64,000 bases of DNA from Symsagittifera roscoffensis (lineage: Eukaryota; Xenacoelomorpha; Acoela; Convolutidae), in the NCBI RefSeq assembly GCF_963678635.1, contig NC_087067.1, positions 44,555,829 through 44,619,828 on the forward strand, given 5' to 3'. The notes under the pieces are model-generated. The model was not told the origin of the DNA. It did not search any database and worked only from the letters and a program-made list of their open reading frames with translations. A program made the translations under genes and the position numbers. Below, piece by piece: positions 43,105 to 56,139 of the stretch. Each line of letters begins with the position of its first letter. The stretch's first letter is position 1.

Positions 43105-44548
43105 CGGACTAAACCAAACCAGACCAAATTAAACCAGACCAAACCAAACCAGACCAAATCAAACCAGACCAAACCAAACCATTCCAAAGCAAACCAGACC
43201 AAGGCAAACCAAACCAGACCAAACCAAACCAGACTAAACAAAACCAGACCAAACTGGACCAAACCGAACCAGATCAAACCAAACCAAACCAAAACAGACC
43301 AAACCAAACCAGACCAAGCCAAATCAGACCAGAGCAATCCAAACCAGACCAAACCAAACCAGACCAAACCAGACAAAACCAAATCAGACAAAATCAAACC
43401 AGGCCAAACCAAACCAGACTAAACCAAACAAGACTAAGACCAAACCAGACCAAACCAAACCATTCCAAAGCAAACCAGACCAAGGCAAACCAAACCAGAC
43501 CAAACCAAACCACACTAAACAAAACCAGACCAAACTGGACCAAACCGAACCAGATCAAACCAAACCAAACCAAAACAGACCAAACCAAACCAGACCAAGC
43601 CAAATCAGACCAATCCAAACCAGATAAAGCCAAACGAAACCAGACCAATCCAAACCAGACCAAACCGGAACAAACCAAACGAAACCAGACTAAGACAAAA
43701 CAGGCCAAACCAAATCAGACCAAACCAAACCAGACTAAACCAAACTAGACCAAACCAAACCAAACCAAACCAAACCAGACAAAACCAAATCAGACAAAAT
43801 CAAACCAGACCAAACCAGACCAGACCAAACCAAACCAAACCAGACCAAACCAATCCAGACCAAACCAAACCAGACCAAACCAAACCAGACCAAACCAGAC
43901 CAGACCAGACCAAACCAAACCAAACCAAACCAAACCAAACCATACCAAACCAAACCAAACCAAACCAAACCAAACCAGATCAAAACAAACCAGACCAAAC
44001 CAAACCAGACCAAACCAAACCAGACCAAGCCAAACCAAACCAGACCAAGCCAAACCAGACAAACCAAACCGAACAAAACCAGACCAAACCAAAAAAGACC
44101 AAACCAAGCAGATCAAGCCAAACGAAACCAGACCAAACCAAACCAGCCCAAACCGGACCAAACCAAACCAGACCAGGCTAAACCAAACTAGACCAAACCA
44201 AACCAAACCAAACCAAACCAAACCAGACCAAACCAAACTGGACCAAACCGAACCAGACCAAACCAAATCAGACCAAGCCAAACCAGACTAAACCAAACCA
44301 GACCAAATCAAACCAGACCAAACCAAACCAGACCAAACCAGACCAAACCAAACCAGATCAAAACAAACAAGACCAAACCAAACCAGACCAAATCAAACCA
44401 GACCGAGCCAAACCAAACCAAACCAAGCCAAACCAGACAAACCAAACCGAACAAAACCAGAACAAACCAAAAAAGACAAAACCAAACTAGATCAAGCCAA
44501 ACGAAACCAGACCAAACCAAACCAGACCAAACCGGACCAAACCAAACC

Positions 44549-44615
44549 AGAGATTTCATACAAAATTCTGTACGTATGGATTTGCATGACAAAAAATTTC
44601 CCACTTATGAGAAAC
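44549..44615 (+). repeat. Embedded module, copy 3 (right half only)
   Basis: It begins at AGATTTCATAC directly after satellite and keeps the octamer ATTTGCAT; the palindromic left half is absent. Confidence 0.8.
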
Positions 44616-46861
44616 CAGACTAAACCAAACCAGACCAAATTAAACCAGACCAAACCAAACCAGACCAAACCAAACCAGACCAAACCAAACGATTCCAAAG
44701 CAAACCAGACCAAGCCAAAGCAAACCAGACCAAACCAAACCAGACTAAACAAAACATGACCAAACCAAACCAGACCAAGCCAAATCAGACCAATCCAAAC
44801 CAGATCAAGCCAAAACGAAACCAGACCAATCCAAACCAGACCAAACCGGAACAAACCAAACCAGACCAAACGAAACCAGACTAAGACAAAACAGGCCAAA
44901 CCAAATCAGACCAAACCAAACTAGACTAAACCAAACTAGACCAAACCAAACCAAACCAAACCAGACAAAACCAAATCAGACAAAATCAAACCAGACCAAA
45001 CCAGACCAGACCAAACCAAACCAAACCAGACCAAACCAATCCAGACCAAACCAAACCAGACCAAACCAAACCAGACCAAACCAAACCAGACCAAACATAA
45101 CCAAACCAAACTAAACCAGACCAAACCAAACCAGATCAAAACAAACCAGACCAAACCAAACCAGACTAAACCAAACCAGACCACGCCAAACCAAACCAGA
45201 CCAAGCCAAACCGGACCAAACCAAACCAGACCAAACCAAACCAAACTAAACCAGACCAAACCAAACCAGATCAAAACAAACCAGACCAAACCAAACCAGA
45301 CCAAACCAAACAAGACCAAGCCAAACCAAACCAGACCAAGCCAAACCAGACCAAACCAAACCAGACCAAACCAAACCAAACCAAACTAAACCAGACCAAA
45401 CCAAACCAGATCAAAACAAACCAGACCAAACCAAACCAGACCAAGCCAAAACAAACCAGACCAAACCAAAAAGGACCAAACCAAACCAGATCAAGCCAAA
45501 CGAAACCAGAACAAACCAAACCAGACCAAACCGGACCAAACCAAACCAGACCAGGCTAAACCAAACTAGACCAAACCAAACCAAACCAGACAAAACCAAA
45601 TCAGACAAAATCAAACCAGAACAAACCAAACCAGATCAAACCAAATCAGATCAAACCAAACCAGACTGAACCAAACCAGACCAAATCAAACAAAAACAGA
45701 ACAAAATAAATCACACAAAACCAAACCAAATCAGACCAAACCAAACCAAACCAAACCAAACTAGACCAAACCAAACCAAACCAGACCAGACCAGACCAAA
45801 CCAAACCAGACCAAACCAAACTGGACCAAACCGAATCAGACCAAACCAAACCAGACCAAGCCAAATCAGACCAATCCAAACCAGATCAAGCCAAACGAAA
45901 CCAGACCAATCCAAACCAGATCAAACCAAACTAAACCAAAACAGACCAAACCAAACCAGACCAAGCCAAATCAGACCAATCCAAACCAGATCAAACAAAC
46001 GAAACCAGACCAATCCAAACCAGACCAAACCGGAACAAACCAAACCAGACCAAACGAAACCAGACCAAGACAAATCAGGCCAAACCAAATCAGACCAAAC
46101 CAAACCAGACTAAACCAAACTAGACCAAACCAAACCAAACCAAACCAGACAAAAACAAATCAGACAAAATCAAACCAGACCAAACCAGACCAGGCCAAAC
46201 CAAACCAAACCAGACCAAACCAATCCAGACCAAACCAAACCAAACCAGACCAAACCAAACCAGACCAAACCAAACCAGACCAAACCAAACCAGACCAAGC
46301 CAAACCAAACCAGACCAAGCCAAACCAGACAAACCAAAACGAACAAAACCAGACCAAACCAAAAAGGACCAAACCAAACCAGATCAAGCCAAACGAAACC
46401 AGACCAAACCAAACCAGACCAAACCGGACCAAACCAAACCAGACCAGGCTAAACCAAACTAGACCAAAATAAACCAAACCAAACCAAACCAGACAAAACC
46501 AAATCAGACAAAATCAAACCAGACCAAACCAAACCAGACTAAACCAAACAAGACCGAAACAAACCAGACCCAGCCAAACCAAACCAGACCAAGCCAAACC
46601 AGACCAAACCAAACCAGACAAACGAAACCAAACAAAACCAGACCAAACCAAACGAGACCAAACCAAACCAGACCAAACCAAACCAGATCAAACCAAATCA
46701 GATCAAACCAAACCAGACTGAACCAAACCAGACCAAATCAAACAAAAACAGAACAAAATAAATCACACAAAACCAAACCAAATCAGACCAAACCAAACCA
46801 AACTAAACCAAACTAGACCAAACCAAACCAAACCAGACCAGACCAAACCAAACCAGACCAA

Positions 46862-47397
46862 TTAAATTGAGCTGAAAAAAGCTATTGTAATTACTCGAAA
46901 CTAATTAGCTTAAAATTAGACCAAAAATAAAAAAAACTCAAAAACCGGTTTTTCTTGACACCGTGAAATTTTTTTTTGAATTTTTCAAATGTCGTGTGAA
47001 TCATGACTGAAAGGGCGTTAATATGATATATCACTCAACCCTGTCCGATGATTATTTATGATAGCTCATTGCGCGTGGAAAAAAACCTAACCAAATCCAA
47101 AGTTTCTCCCCATCTTTAATGGTCGGAACAATAAGTGTAAGCTTAGTATGAACAAATGAAAATAGCACACAAAAAGATAAAAAGAAACAATTCTAATCCA
47201 CTGTAATAGATTACAACGGATTATATTTCGTTCGATAAAATGTTTTCCAGAGTGAATTGAAAATATCTTATTACAATTGCTTCGAAGTTTTTTTTGTATC
47301 AAAGGCAAATTGTAACCAATCTTAACTTTTTGCAAATTTTTTGTAATTTTTTAAATTTAACAATTTTTTTAGCTTTTTCGTCTTAATTTACTCAAAG
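46862..47397. other. Non-satellite block at the head of duplication copy 2
   Basis: Near-identical copy of 35292-35823, now lying between two satellite arrays. No gene recognised. Confidence 0.8.
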
Positions 47398-50300
47398 ACA
47401 AACCAGACCAGACCAACCAGACCAAATCAAACCAGACCAAACCAAACCAAACCAGACAAGACCAGACCAGACCAGACCAAGCCAAACCAAACCAGACCAA
47501 GCCAAACCAAACCAGACCAAGCCAAACCAAACCAGACCAAGCCAAACCAAACCAGGTCAAACCAAACCAGACCAAACCAAACCACACCAAATCAAATCAG
47601 ACCAAGCCAAACCAAACCAGACCAAACCGGCGGACCAAACCAAACCAGACCAAACCAAACCGGACCAAACCAAACCAGACAAAACTAAAGCAGACCAAAC
47701 CAAACCAGACTAAACCAAACCACACCAAATCAGACCAAACCAAACCAAACCAGACCAAACCAAACCAGACCAAGCCAACCCAAACCAAACCAGACCAAAC
47801 CAAACCAGACCAAACCGGACTAAACCAAACCAGACTAAACCAAACCAGACCATACCTAACCAATCCAAACCAAACCAGGCCAAACGAAACCAGACCAAAC
47901 CAAACCAGATCAAACCAAACCAGACCGAACCAGACCAAACCAGACCAAACCAAACCAGGCCAAACCAAACCAGACCAAGATAAACCAAACCAGACCAAAC
48001 GAAACTAGACCAAACCGGACCAAACAAAACCAGAGCAAACCGCATCAGACAAAATCAGACCAGACCAGACCAAACCAAACCAAACCAAACCAAACCAAAC
48101 CAAACCAGAACAAACCAAACCAGACTAAATCAGACCAGAACAAACCAAACCAAATCAGAACAAACCGGACCAAACCAAACCAGACCAAACCAAACCAGAC
48201 CAAACCAGACCAAACCAAACCAGATCAAACCAGACCAGACCAAACCAAACCAATCCAGAACAAACCGGAGCAAAAAACAAACCAGACCAAATCAAACCAG
48301 ACCAGACCAGACCAGACCAAACCAAACCAAACCAGAACAAACCAGACCAAACCAAACCAGATCAAACCAAACCAGACCAAACCAAACCAGACCAAACCAA
48401 ACCAGACCAAACCAAACCAGACCAAACCAAACCAGACCAAACCAGACCAGACCAAACCAAACCAATCCAGAACAAACCGGACCAAACCAAGCCAGACCAA
48501 ATCAAACCAGACCAGACCAAACCAAACCAGACCAAACCATACCAAACCAAACCAGGCCAAACCAAATCAGACCAAACCAAACCAGGCCAAATCAAATCAG
48601 ACCAAACCAAACCAGACCAAACCAAACCAGACCAAACCAGATCAAACCAAACCAGACCAAACCAAACCAGACCAAGCTAAACGAAACCAGACCAAAGCAA
48701 ACCAGACCAAAACAGACCAGACCAAACAAACCAAACCAAAACAAACAGGACCGAACCTAATCGAACCAAACCAAACCAGACCAAACCAAACCAGACCAGA
48801 CCAGACCAAACCAAACCAGACCAAACCAAACCAGACCAAACCAAACCAGGCCAAACCAAATCAAACCAAGCCAAACCAGACTAAACCAAACCAGACCAAA
48901 CTAAACCAGACCAAACCAAACCAAACCAGACCAAACCAAACCAGACCAAACCAAACCAAACCAAACCAGACCAAACCAAACCAGGCCAAGCTAAACCAAA
49001 CCGACCAAACCAAATCAGACCAAATCAAACTAGACCAAACCGGACCAAACCAAACCAGACCAATCCAAACCAGATCAGACCAAACCAAACCAACACAAAC
49101 CAAATCAGACCCAACCAGACTGGACTATACCGGACGAAACCAAACCAGACCAGATCAGACCAGACCAAACCAAACTAGACCAAACCAAACCAGACCAAGC
49201 CGAATTAGACCAAATCAAACCAAAGCAAACTAGACCAAACTAAACTAGACCGAACCAAACCTGACCAAACCAAACCAAACCAAACCAGACCAGACCAAAC
49301 CAGACCAGAAAAAACCAGACCAAGCCAAACCAAACCAGACCAAGCCAACCCATACCAGACCAAACCAAACCAGACTAAACAAAACCAGACCAAACCGGAT
49401 CAAACCAAACCAGACCAAAGCAAACTAGACCAAACTAAACTAGACCGAACCAAACCAAACCAGACCAAACCAAACCAGACCAGACCAAACCAAACCAGAC
49501 CAAACCAAACCAGACCAAACCAAACCAGGCCAAACCAAATCAAACTAAGCCAAACCAGACTAAACCAAACCAGACCAAACTAAACCAGACCAAACCAAAC
49601 CAAACCAGACCAAACCAAACCAGACCAAACCAAACCAAACCAAACCAGACCAAACCAAACCAGACCAAGCTAAACCAAACCGACCAAACCAAATCAGACC
49701 AAATCAAACTAGACCAAACCAAACCAGACCGAAAAAAAAACCAGACCAAGCCAAACCAAACCTGACCAAGCCAGACCAAACCAGACCAAACCAGACTAAA
49801 CGAAACCAGATCAAACCAAACCAGACCAAGCTAAACGAAACCAGACCAAACCAAACCAGACCAAACCGGACCAAACCAGAGCAAACCAAAGCAGACAAAT
49901 CCAAACCAGAACAAACCAAACCAGGTCAAAACAAATCAGACCAAGCCTCGCCAGACTAAACCAAAACAGACCAAACCAAAACAAACCAAACCAAACCAAA
50001 CAAAAACAGACCAAACCAAATCAGACCAATTCAAACCAGACCAAACCAATTCAGACCGAACCAACCCGGACCAAACCAAACCAGACCAGACTGAACCAGA
50101 CCAAACCAAACCAGACCAAACCAAACCAGGCTTAACCAAACCAGACCAAACCAAACCAGACCAAACCGGACCAAACCAAACCAGACCAAACCAAACTAGA
50201 CCAAACCAAACGAAATCAGACCAGACCAAACCAAACCAAACCAAACCAGACCAAACCAGACCAAACCAGACCAAACCAGACCAAACCAAACCAAACCAGA

Positions 50301-52334
50301 CCACAACAATCCAGACCAAACCAAAACAGACCAAACTGGACCAAACCAAACCAGACCAATCCAAACCAGATCAGACCAAACCAAACCAGGACAAACCAAA
50401 TCAGACCCAACCAGACTGGACTATACCGGACGAAACCAAACCAGACCAGATCAGACCAGACCAAACCAAACTAGACCAAACCAAACCAGACCAAGCCGAA
50501 TTAGACCAAATCAAACCAAAGCAAACTAGACCAAACTAAACTAGACCGAACCAAACCTGACCAAACCAAACCAAACCAAACCAAACCAGACCAGACCAAA
50601 CCAGACCAGAAAAAACCAGACCAAGCCAAACCAAACCAGACCAAGCCAACCCATACCAGACCAAACCAAACCAGACTAAACAAAACCAGACCAAACCGGA
50701 TCAAACCAAACCAGACCAAAGCAAACTAGACCAAACTAAACTAGACCGAACCAAACCAAACCAGACCAAACCAAACCAGACCAGACCAAACCAAACCAGA
50801 CCAAACCAAACCAGACCAAACCAAACCAGGCCAAACCAAATCAAACTAAGCCAAACCAGACTAAACCAAACCAGACCAAACTAAACCAGACCAAACCAAA
50901 CCAAACCAGACCAAACCAAACCAGACCAAACCAAACCAAACCAAACCAGACCAAACCAAACCAGACCAAGCTAAACCAAACCGACCAAACCAAATCAGAC
51001 CAAATCAAACTAGACCAAACCAAACCAGACCGAAAAAAAAACCAGACCAAGCCAAACCAAACCTGACCAAGCCAGACCAAACCAGGCCAAACCAGACTAA
51101 ACGAAACCAGATCAAACCAAACCAGACCAAGCTAAACGAAACCAGACCAAACCAAACCAGACCAAACCGGACCAAACCAGAGCAAACCAAAGCAGACAAA
51201 TCCAAACCAGAACAAACCAAACCAGGTCAAAACAAATCAGACCAAGCCTAACCAGACTAAACCAAACCAGACCAAACCAAAACAAACCAAACCAAACCAA
51301 ACAAAAACAGACCAAACCAAATCAGACCAATTCAAACCAGACCAAACCAATTCAGACCGAACCAACCCGGACCAAACCAAACCAGACCAGACTGAACCAG
51401 ACCAAACCAAACCAGACCAAACCAAACCAGATTTAACCAAACCAGACCAAACCAAACCAGACCAAACCGGACCAAACCAAACCAGACCAAACCAAACTAG
51501 ACCAAACCAAACGAAATCAGACCAGACCAAACCAAACCAAACCAAACCAGACCAAACCAGACCAAACCAGACCAAACCAAACCAAACCAGACCACAACAA
51601 TCCAGACCAAACCAAAACAGACCAAACCGGACCAAACCAAACCAGACCAATCCAAACCAGATCAGACCAAACCAAACCAGGACAAACCAAATCAGACCCA
51701 ACCAGACTGGACTATACCGGACGAAACCAAACCAGACCAGATCAGACCAGACCAAACCAAACTAGACCAAACCAAACCAGACCAAGCCGAATCAGACCAA
51801 ATCAAACCAAAGCAAACTAGACCAAACTAAACTAGACCAAACTAAACTAGACCGAACCAAACCTGACCAAACCAAACCAAACCAAACCAGACCAGACCAA
51901 ACCAGACCAGAAAAAACCAGACCAAGCCAAACCAAACCAGACCAAGCCAACCCATACCAGACCAAACCAAACCAGACTAAACAAAACCAGACCAAACCGG
52001 ATCAAACCAAACCAGACCAAAGCAAACTAGACCAAACTAAACTAGACCGAACCAAACCTGACCAAACCAAACCAAACCAAACCAGACCAGACCAAACCAA
52101 ACCAGACCAAACCAAACCAGACCAAACCAGACCAAACCAAACCAGACCACAACAGTGCAGACCAAACGAAACCAGACCAAACCAAACCAGACCAAACCAA
52201 ACCAGACCGAACCAATCCAGAAGACCAAACCAATCCAGACCAAACCAAACCAAACCAAACCAATTCAAACCAGACCATACCAAATCAGACCAAACCAATC
52301 CAGACCAAACCAAACCAGACCAAACCAAACCAGA

Positions 52335-52453
52335 CCAAAAATACCAAAAATGTTACCAAAACTGTTAGTCATAGAATTTCCATTAATGGGAAAATGTTAT
52401 TTATAGAGATTTGTATGGATTTGCACGACAAAAAATTTTCCATATATGAGAAA
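52335..52453 (+). repeat. Embedded module, copy 4 (short form)
   Basis: Duplicate of copy 1 (40779-40895) inside the second segmental copy. Confidence 0.85.
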
Positions 52454-54474
52454 CGAGACCAATCCAAACCAGACCAAACCGGAACAAACCAAACCAGATC
52501 AAACCAAACCAGACTAAGGCAAAACAGGCTAAACCAAATCAGACCAAACCAAACTATACTAAACCAAACTAGACCAAACCAAACCAAACCAAACCAGACA
52601 AAACCAAATCAGACAAAACCAAACCAGGACAAACCAAATCAGACCAAACCAAACTGGACTAAAACGGACCAAACCAAACCAGACCAAATCAGACCAAATC
52701 AGACCAGACCAAACCAAACTAGACCAAACCAAACCAAACCTGACCAAACCAAACCAGACCAGACCAGACCAAACAAGACCAGTCCAAACAAAACCAGACC
52801 AAACCAAACATGACCAAACCAAATCAGACCAAACCAAACCAGGACAAACCAGACCAAATCAAACCACTCAGACCAAAACAAAACCAGACCATACCAAACC
52901 AGACCAAACCATTCCAGACCAAACCAAACCAAACCAGACCAAACCAAAGCAGACCAAACCAAATCAGACCAAAACAAATCAAACCAGACCAGACCAAACC
53001 AAACCAGACCAAACCAAACTGGACCAAACCGAACCAGACCAAACCAAATCAGACCAAGCCAAACCAGACTAAACCAAACCAGACCAAACCAAACCAGACC
53101 AAACCAGACCAAACCAAACTGGACCAAACCGAACTAGACCAAAACAAATCAGACCAAGCCAAACCAGACTAAACCAAACCAGACCAAGCCAAACCAGACT
53201 AAACCAAACCAGACCAGACCAAACAAAACCAGACCAAACTAAACATGACCAAACCAAATCAGTTCAAACCAAACCAGGACAAACCAGACCAAATCAAACC
53301 ACTCAGACCAAAACAAAACCAGACCATACCAAACCAGGCCAAACCATTCCAGACCAGACCAAACCAAACCAAACCAAACCAGACCAAACCAAACCAGACC
53401 AAAACAAATCAAACCAGACCAGACCAAACCAAACCAGACCAAACCAAAGTGGACCAAACCGAACCAGACCAAACCAAATCAGACCAAGCCAAACCAGACT
53501 AAACCAAACCAGACCAAACCAAACCAAACCAAACCAAACCAAACCAAACCAGACCAAACCAAACCAGATCAAAACAAACCAGACCAAACCAAACCAGACC
53601 AAACCAAACCAGACCAAGCCAAACCAAACCAGACCAAGCCAAACCAGACAAAACAACCCGAACAAAACCAGAACAAACCAAAAAAGACCAAACCAAACCA
53701 GATCAAGCCAAACGAAACCAGACCAAACCAAACAAGACCAAACCGGACCAAACCAAACCAGACCAGGCTAAACCAAACTAGACCAAACCAAACCAAACCA
53801 AACCAGACAAAACCAAATCAGACAAAATCAAACCAGGCCAAACCAAACCAGACTAAACCAAACAAGACCGAAACAAACCAGACCAAGCCAAACCAAACCA
53901 GACCAAGCCAAGCCAGACCGAACCAAACCAGACAAACAAAACCAAACAAAACCAGACCAAACCAAACGAGACCAAACCAAACCAGACCAAACCAAACCAG
54001 ATCAAACCAAATCAGATCAAACCAAACCAGACTGAACCAAACAGACCAAATCAAACAAAACCAGAACAAAATAAATCACACAAAACCAAACCAAATCAGA
54101 CCAAACCAGCCCAGACCAAACCAAACCAGACCAAACCAAAGCAGACCAAACCAAACCAGACCAATCCAAACCAGACCAAATCAAAGCAGACCAAGCCAAA
54201 TTAAACCAGACCAAGCCAAACCAAACCAGAGCAAACCAAACCAGACCAAACCAAACCAAACCAGACCAAATCAAACCAGACCATACGAAACCAGACCAAA
54301 CCAATCCAGACCAAACCAAAACTGACCAAATTAAACCAGACCAAACCAGACCAAACTAAACCAGACCAAACCAGATCAAACCAAACCAAACCAAACTAGA
54401 GCAAACCAAACCAGACAATACCAAATCAGACCAAACCAATCCAGACCAAACCAAACCAAACCAAACCAAATCAG

Positions 54475-54613
54475 ACCAAAAATACCAAAAATGTTACCAA
54501 AACTGTTGGTCATACAATTTCCAGTTATGGGAAAATGTTATTTATAGAGACTTCATACAAATTTCTGTACGTATGGATTTGCATGACAAAAAATTTCCCA
54601 TATATGAGAAACC
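54475..54613 (+). repeat. Embedded module, copy 5 (long form)
   Basis: Duplicate of copy 2 (42970-43104). Confidence 0.85.
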
Positions 54614-56072
54614 GGACTAAACCAAACCAGACCAAATTAAACCAGACCAAACCAAACCAGACCAAATCAAACCAGACCAAACCAAACCATTCCAAAGCAA
54701 ACCAGACCAAGGCAAACCAAACCAGACCAAACCAAACCAGACTAAACAAAACCAGACCAAACTGGACCAAACCGAACCAGATCAAACCAAACCAAACCAA
54801 AACAGACCAAACCAAACCAGACCAAGCCAAATCAGACCAGAGCAATCCAAAACAGACCAAACCAAACCAGACCAAACCAGACAAAACCAAATCAGACAAA
54901 ATCAAACCAGGCCAAACCAAACCAGACTAAACCAAACAAGACTAAGACCAAACCAGACCAAACCAAACCATTCCAAAGCAAACCAGACCAAGGCAAACCA
55001 AACCAGACCAAACCAAACCACACTAAACAAAACCAGACCAAACTGGACCAAACCGAACCAGATCAAACCAAACCAAACCAAAACAGACCAAACCAAACCA
55101 GACCAAGCCAAATCAGACCAATCCAAACCAGATAAAGCCAAAAGAAACCAGACCAATCCAAACCAGACCAAACCGGAACAAACCAAACGAAACCAGACTA
55201 AGACAAAACAGGCCAAACCAAATCAGACCAAACCAAACCAGACTAAACCAAACTAGACCAAACCAAACCAAACCAAACCAAACCAGACAAAACCAAATCA
55301 GGCAAAATCAAACCAGACCAAACCAGACCAGACCAAACCAAACCAAACCAGACCAAACCAATCCAGACCAAACCAAACCAGACCAAACCAAACCAGACCA
55401 AACCAGACCAGACCAAACCAAACCAAACCAAACCAAACCAAACCATACCAAACCAAACCAAACCAAACCAGATCAAAACAAACCAGACCAAACCAAACCA
55501 GACCAAACCAAACCAGACCGAGCCAAACCAAACCAGACCAAGCCAAACCAGACAAACCAAACCGAACAAAACCAGACCAAACCAAAAAAGACCAAACCAA
55601 GCAGATCAAGCCAAACGAAACCAGACCAAACCAAACCAGCCCAAACCGGACCAAACCAAACCAGACCAGGCTAAACCAAACTAGACCAAACCAAACCAAA
55701 CCAAACCAAACCAAACCAAACCAGACCAAACCAAACTGGACCAAACCGAACCAGACCAAACCAAATCAGACCAAGCCAAACCAGACTAAACCAAACCAGA
55801 CCAAATCAAACCAGACCAAACCAAACCAGACCAAACCAAACCAAACCAAACCAAACGAAACCAGACCAAACCAAACCAGATCAAAACAAACCAGACCAAA
55901 CCAAACCAGACCAAATCAAACCAGACCGAGCCAAACCAAACCAAACCAAGCCAAACCAGACAAACCAAACCGAACAAAACCAGAACAAACCAAAAAAGAC
56001 AAAACCAAACTAGATCAAGCCAAACGAAACCAGACCAAACCAAACCAGACCAAACCGGACCAAACCAAACCA

Positions 56073-56139
56073 GAGATTTCATACAAAATTCTGTACGTAT
56101 GGATTTGCATGACAAAAAATTTCCCACTTATGAGAAACC
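56073..56139 (+). repeat. Embedded module, copy 6 (right half only)
   Basis: Duplicate of copy 3 (44549-44615). Confidence 0.8.

Larger units (their letters stand above)
35292..46861. repeat. Tandem segmental duplication, copy 1 (about 11.57 kb)
   Basis: Copy 1 comprises a 0.53-kb non-satellite block (35292-35823) and the satellite array to 46861. At 46862 the same block begins again with only a few changes (for example one extra T near 47368), and the array that follows repeats the first in the same order, including its embedded modules and higher-order units. The junction runs directly from satellite (CCAGACCAA) into TTAAATTGAGCTG. Confidence 0.9.
35824..46861. repeat. Pentamer satellite array, first part
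   Basis: Units of five bases, mainly AAACC and AGACC on the plus strand (GGTTT and GGTCT on the minus strand), often arranged as a 15-bp AAACC-AAACC-AGACC pattern with frequent point variants (AAGCC, AATCC, AAACT, CGACC). The plus strand is strikingly poor in T. All frames stay open over long stretches because 15 bp equals five codons, giving Trp/Phe/Gly/Leu/Val and Asn/Gln/Thr/Lys/Pro repeats; these are not annotated as genes. Confidence 0.95.

Noticed and set aside
35798-46477. Dozens of minus-strand frames with Trp/Phe/Gly/Leu/Val pentapeptide repeats, possible membrane or silk-like proteins
   Set aside because: All three frames are equally open and give the same peptide because the DNA unit is 15 bp. 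There is no consistent start, end or codon bias, so these reflect the satellite and not genes.
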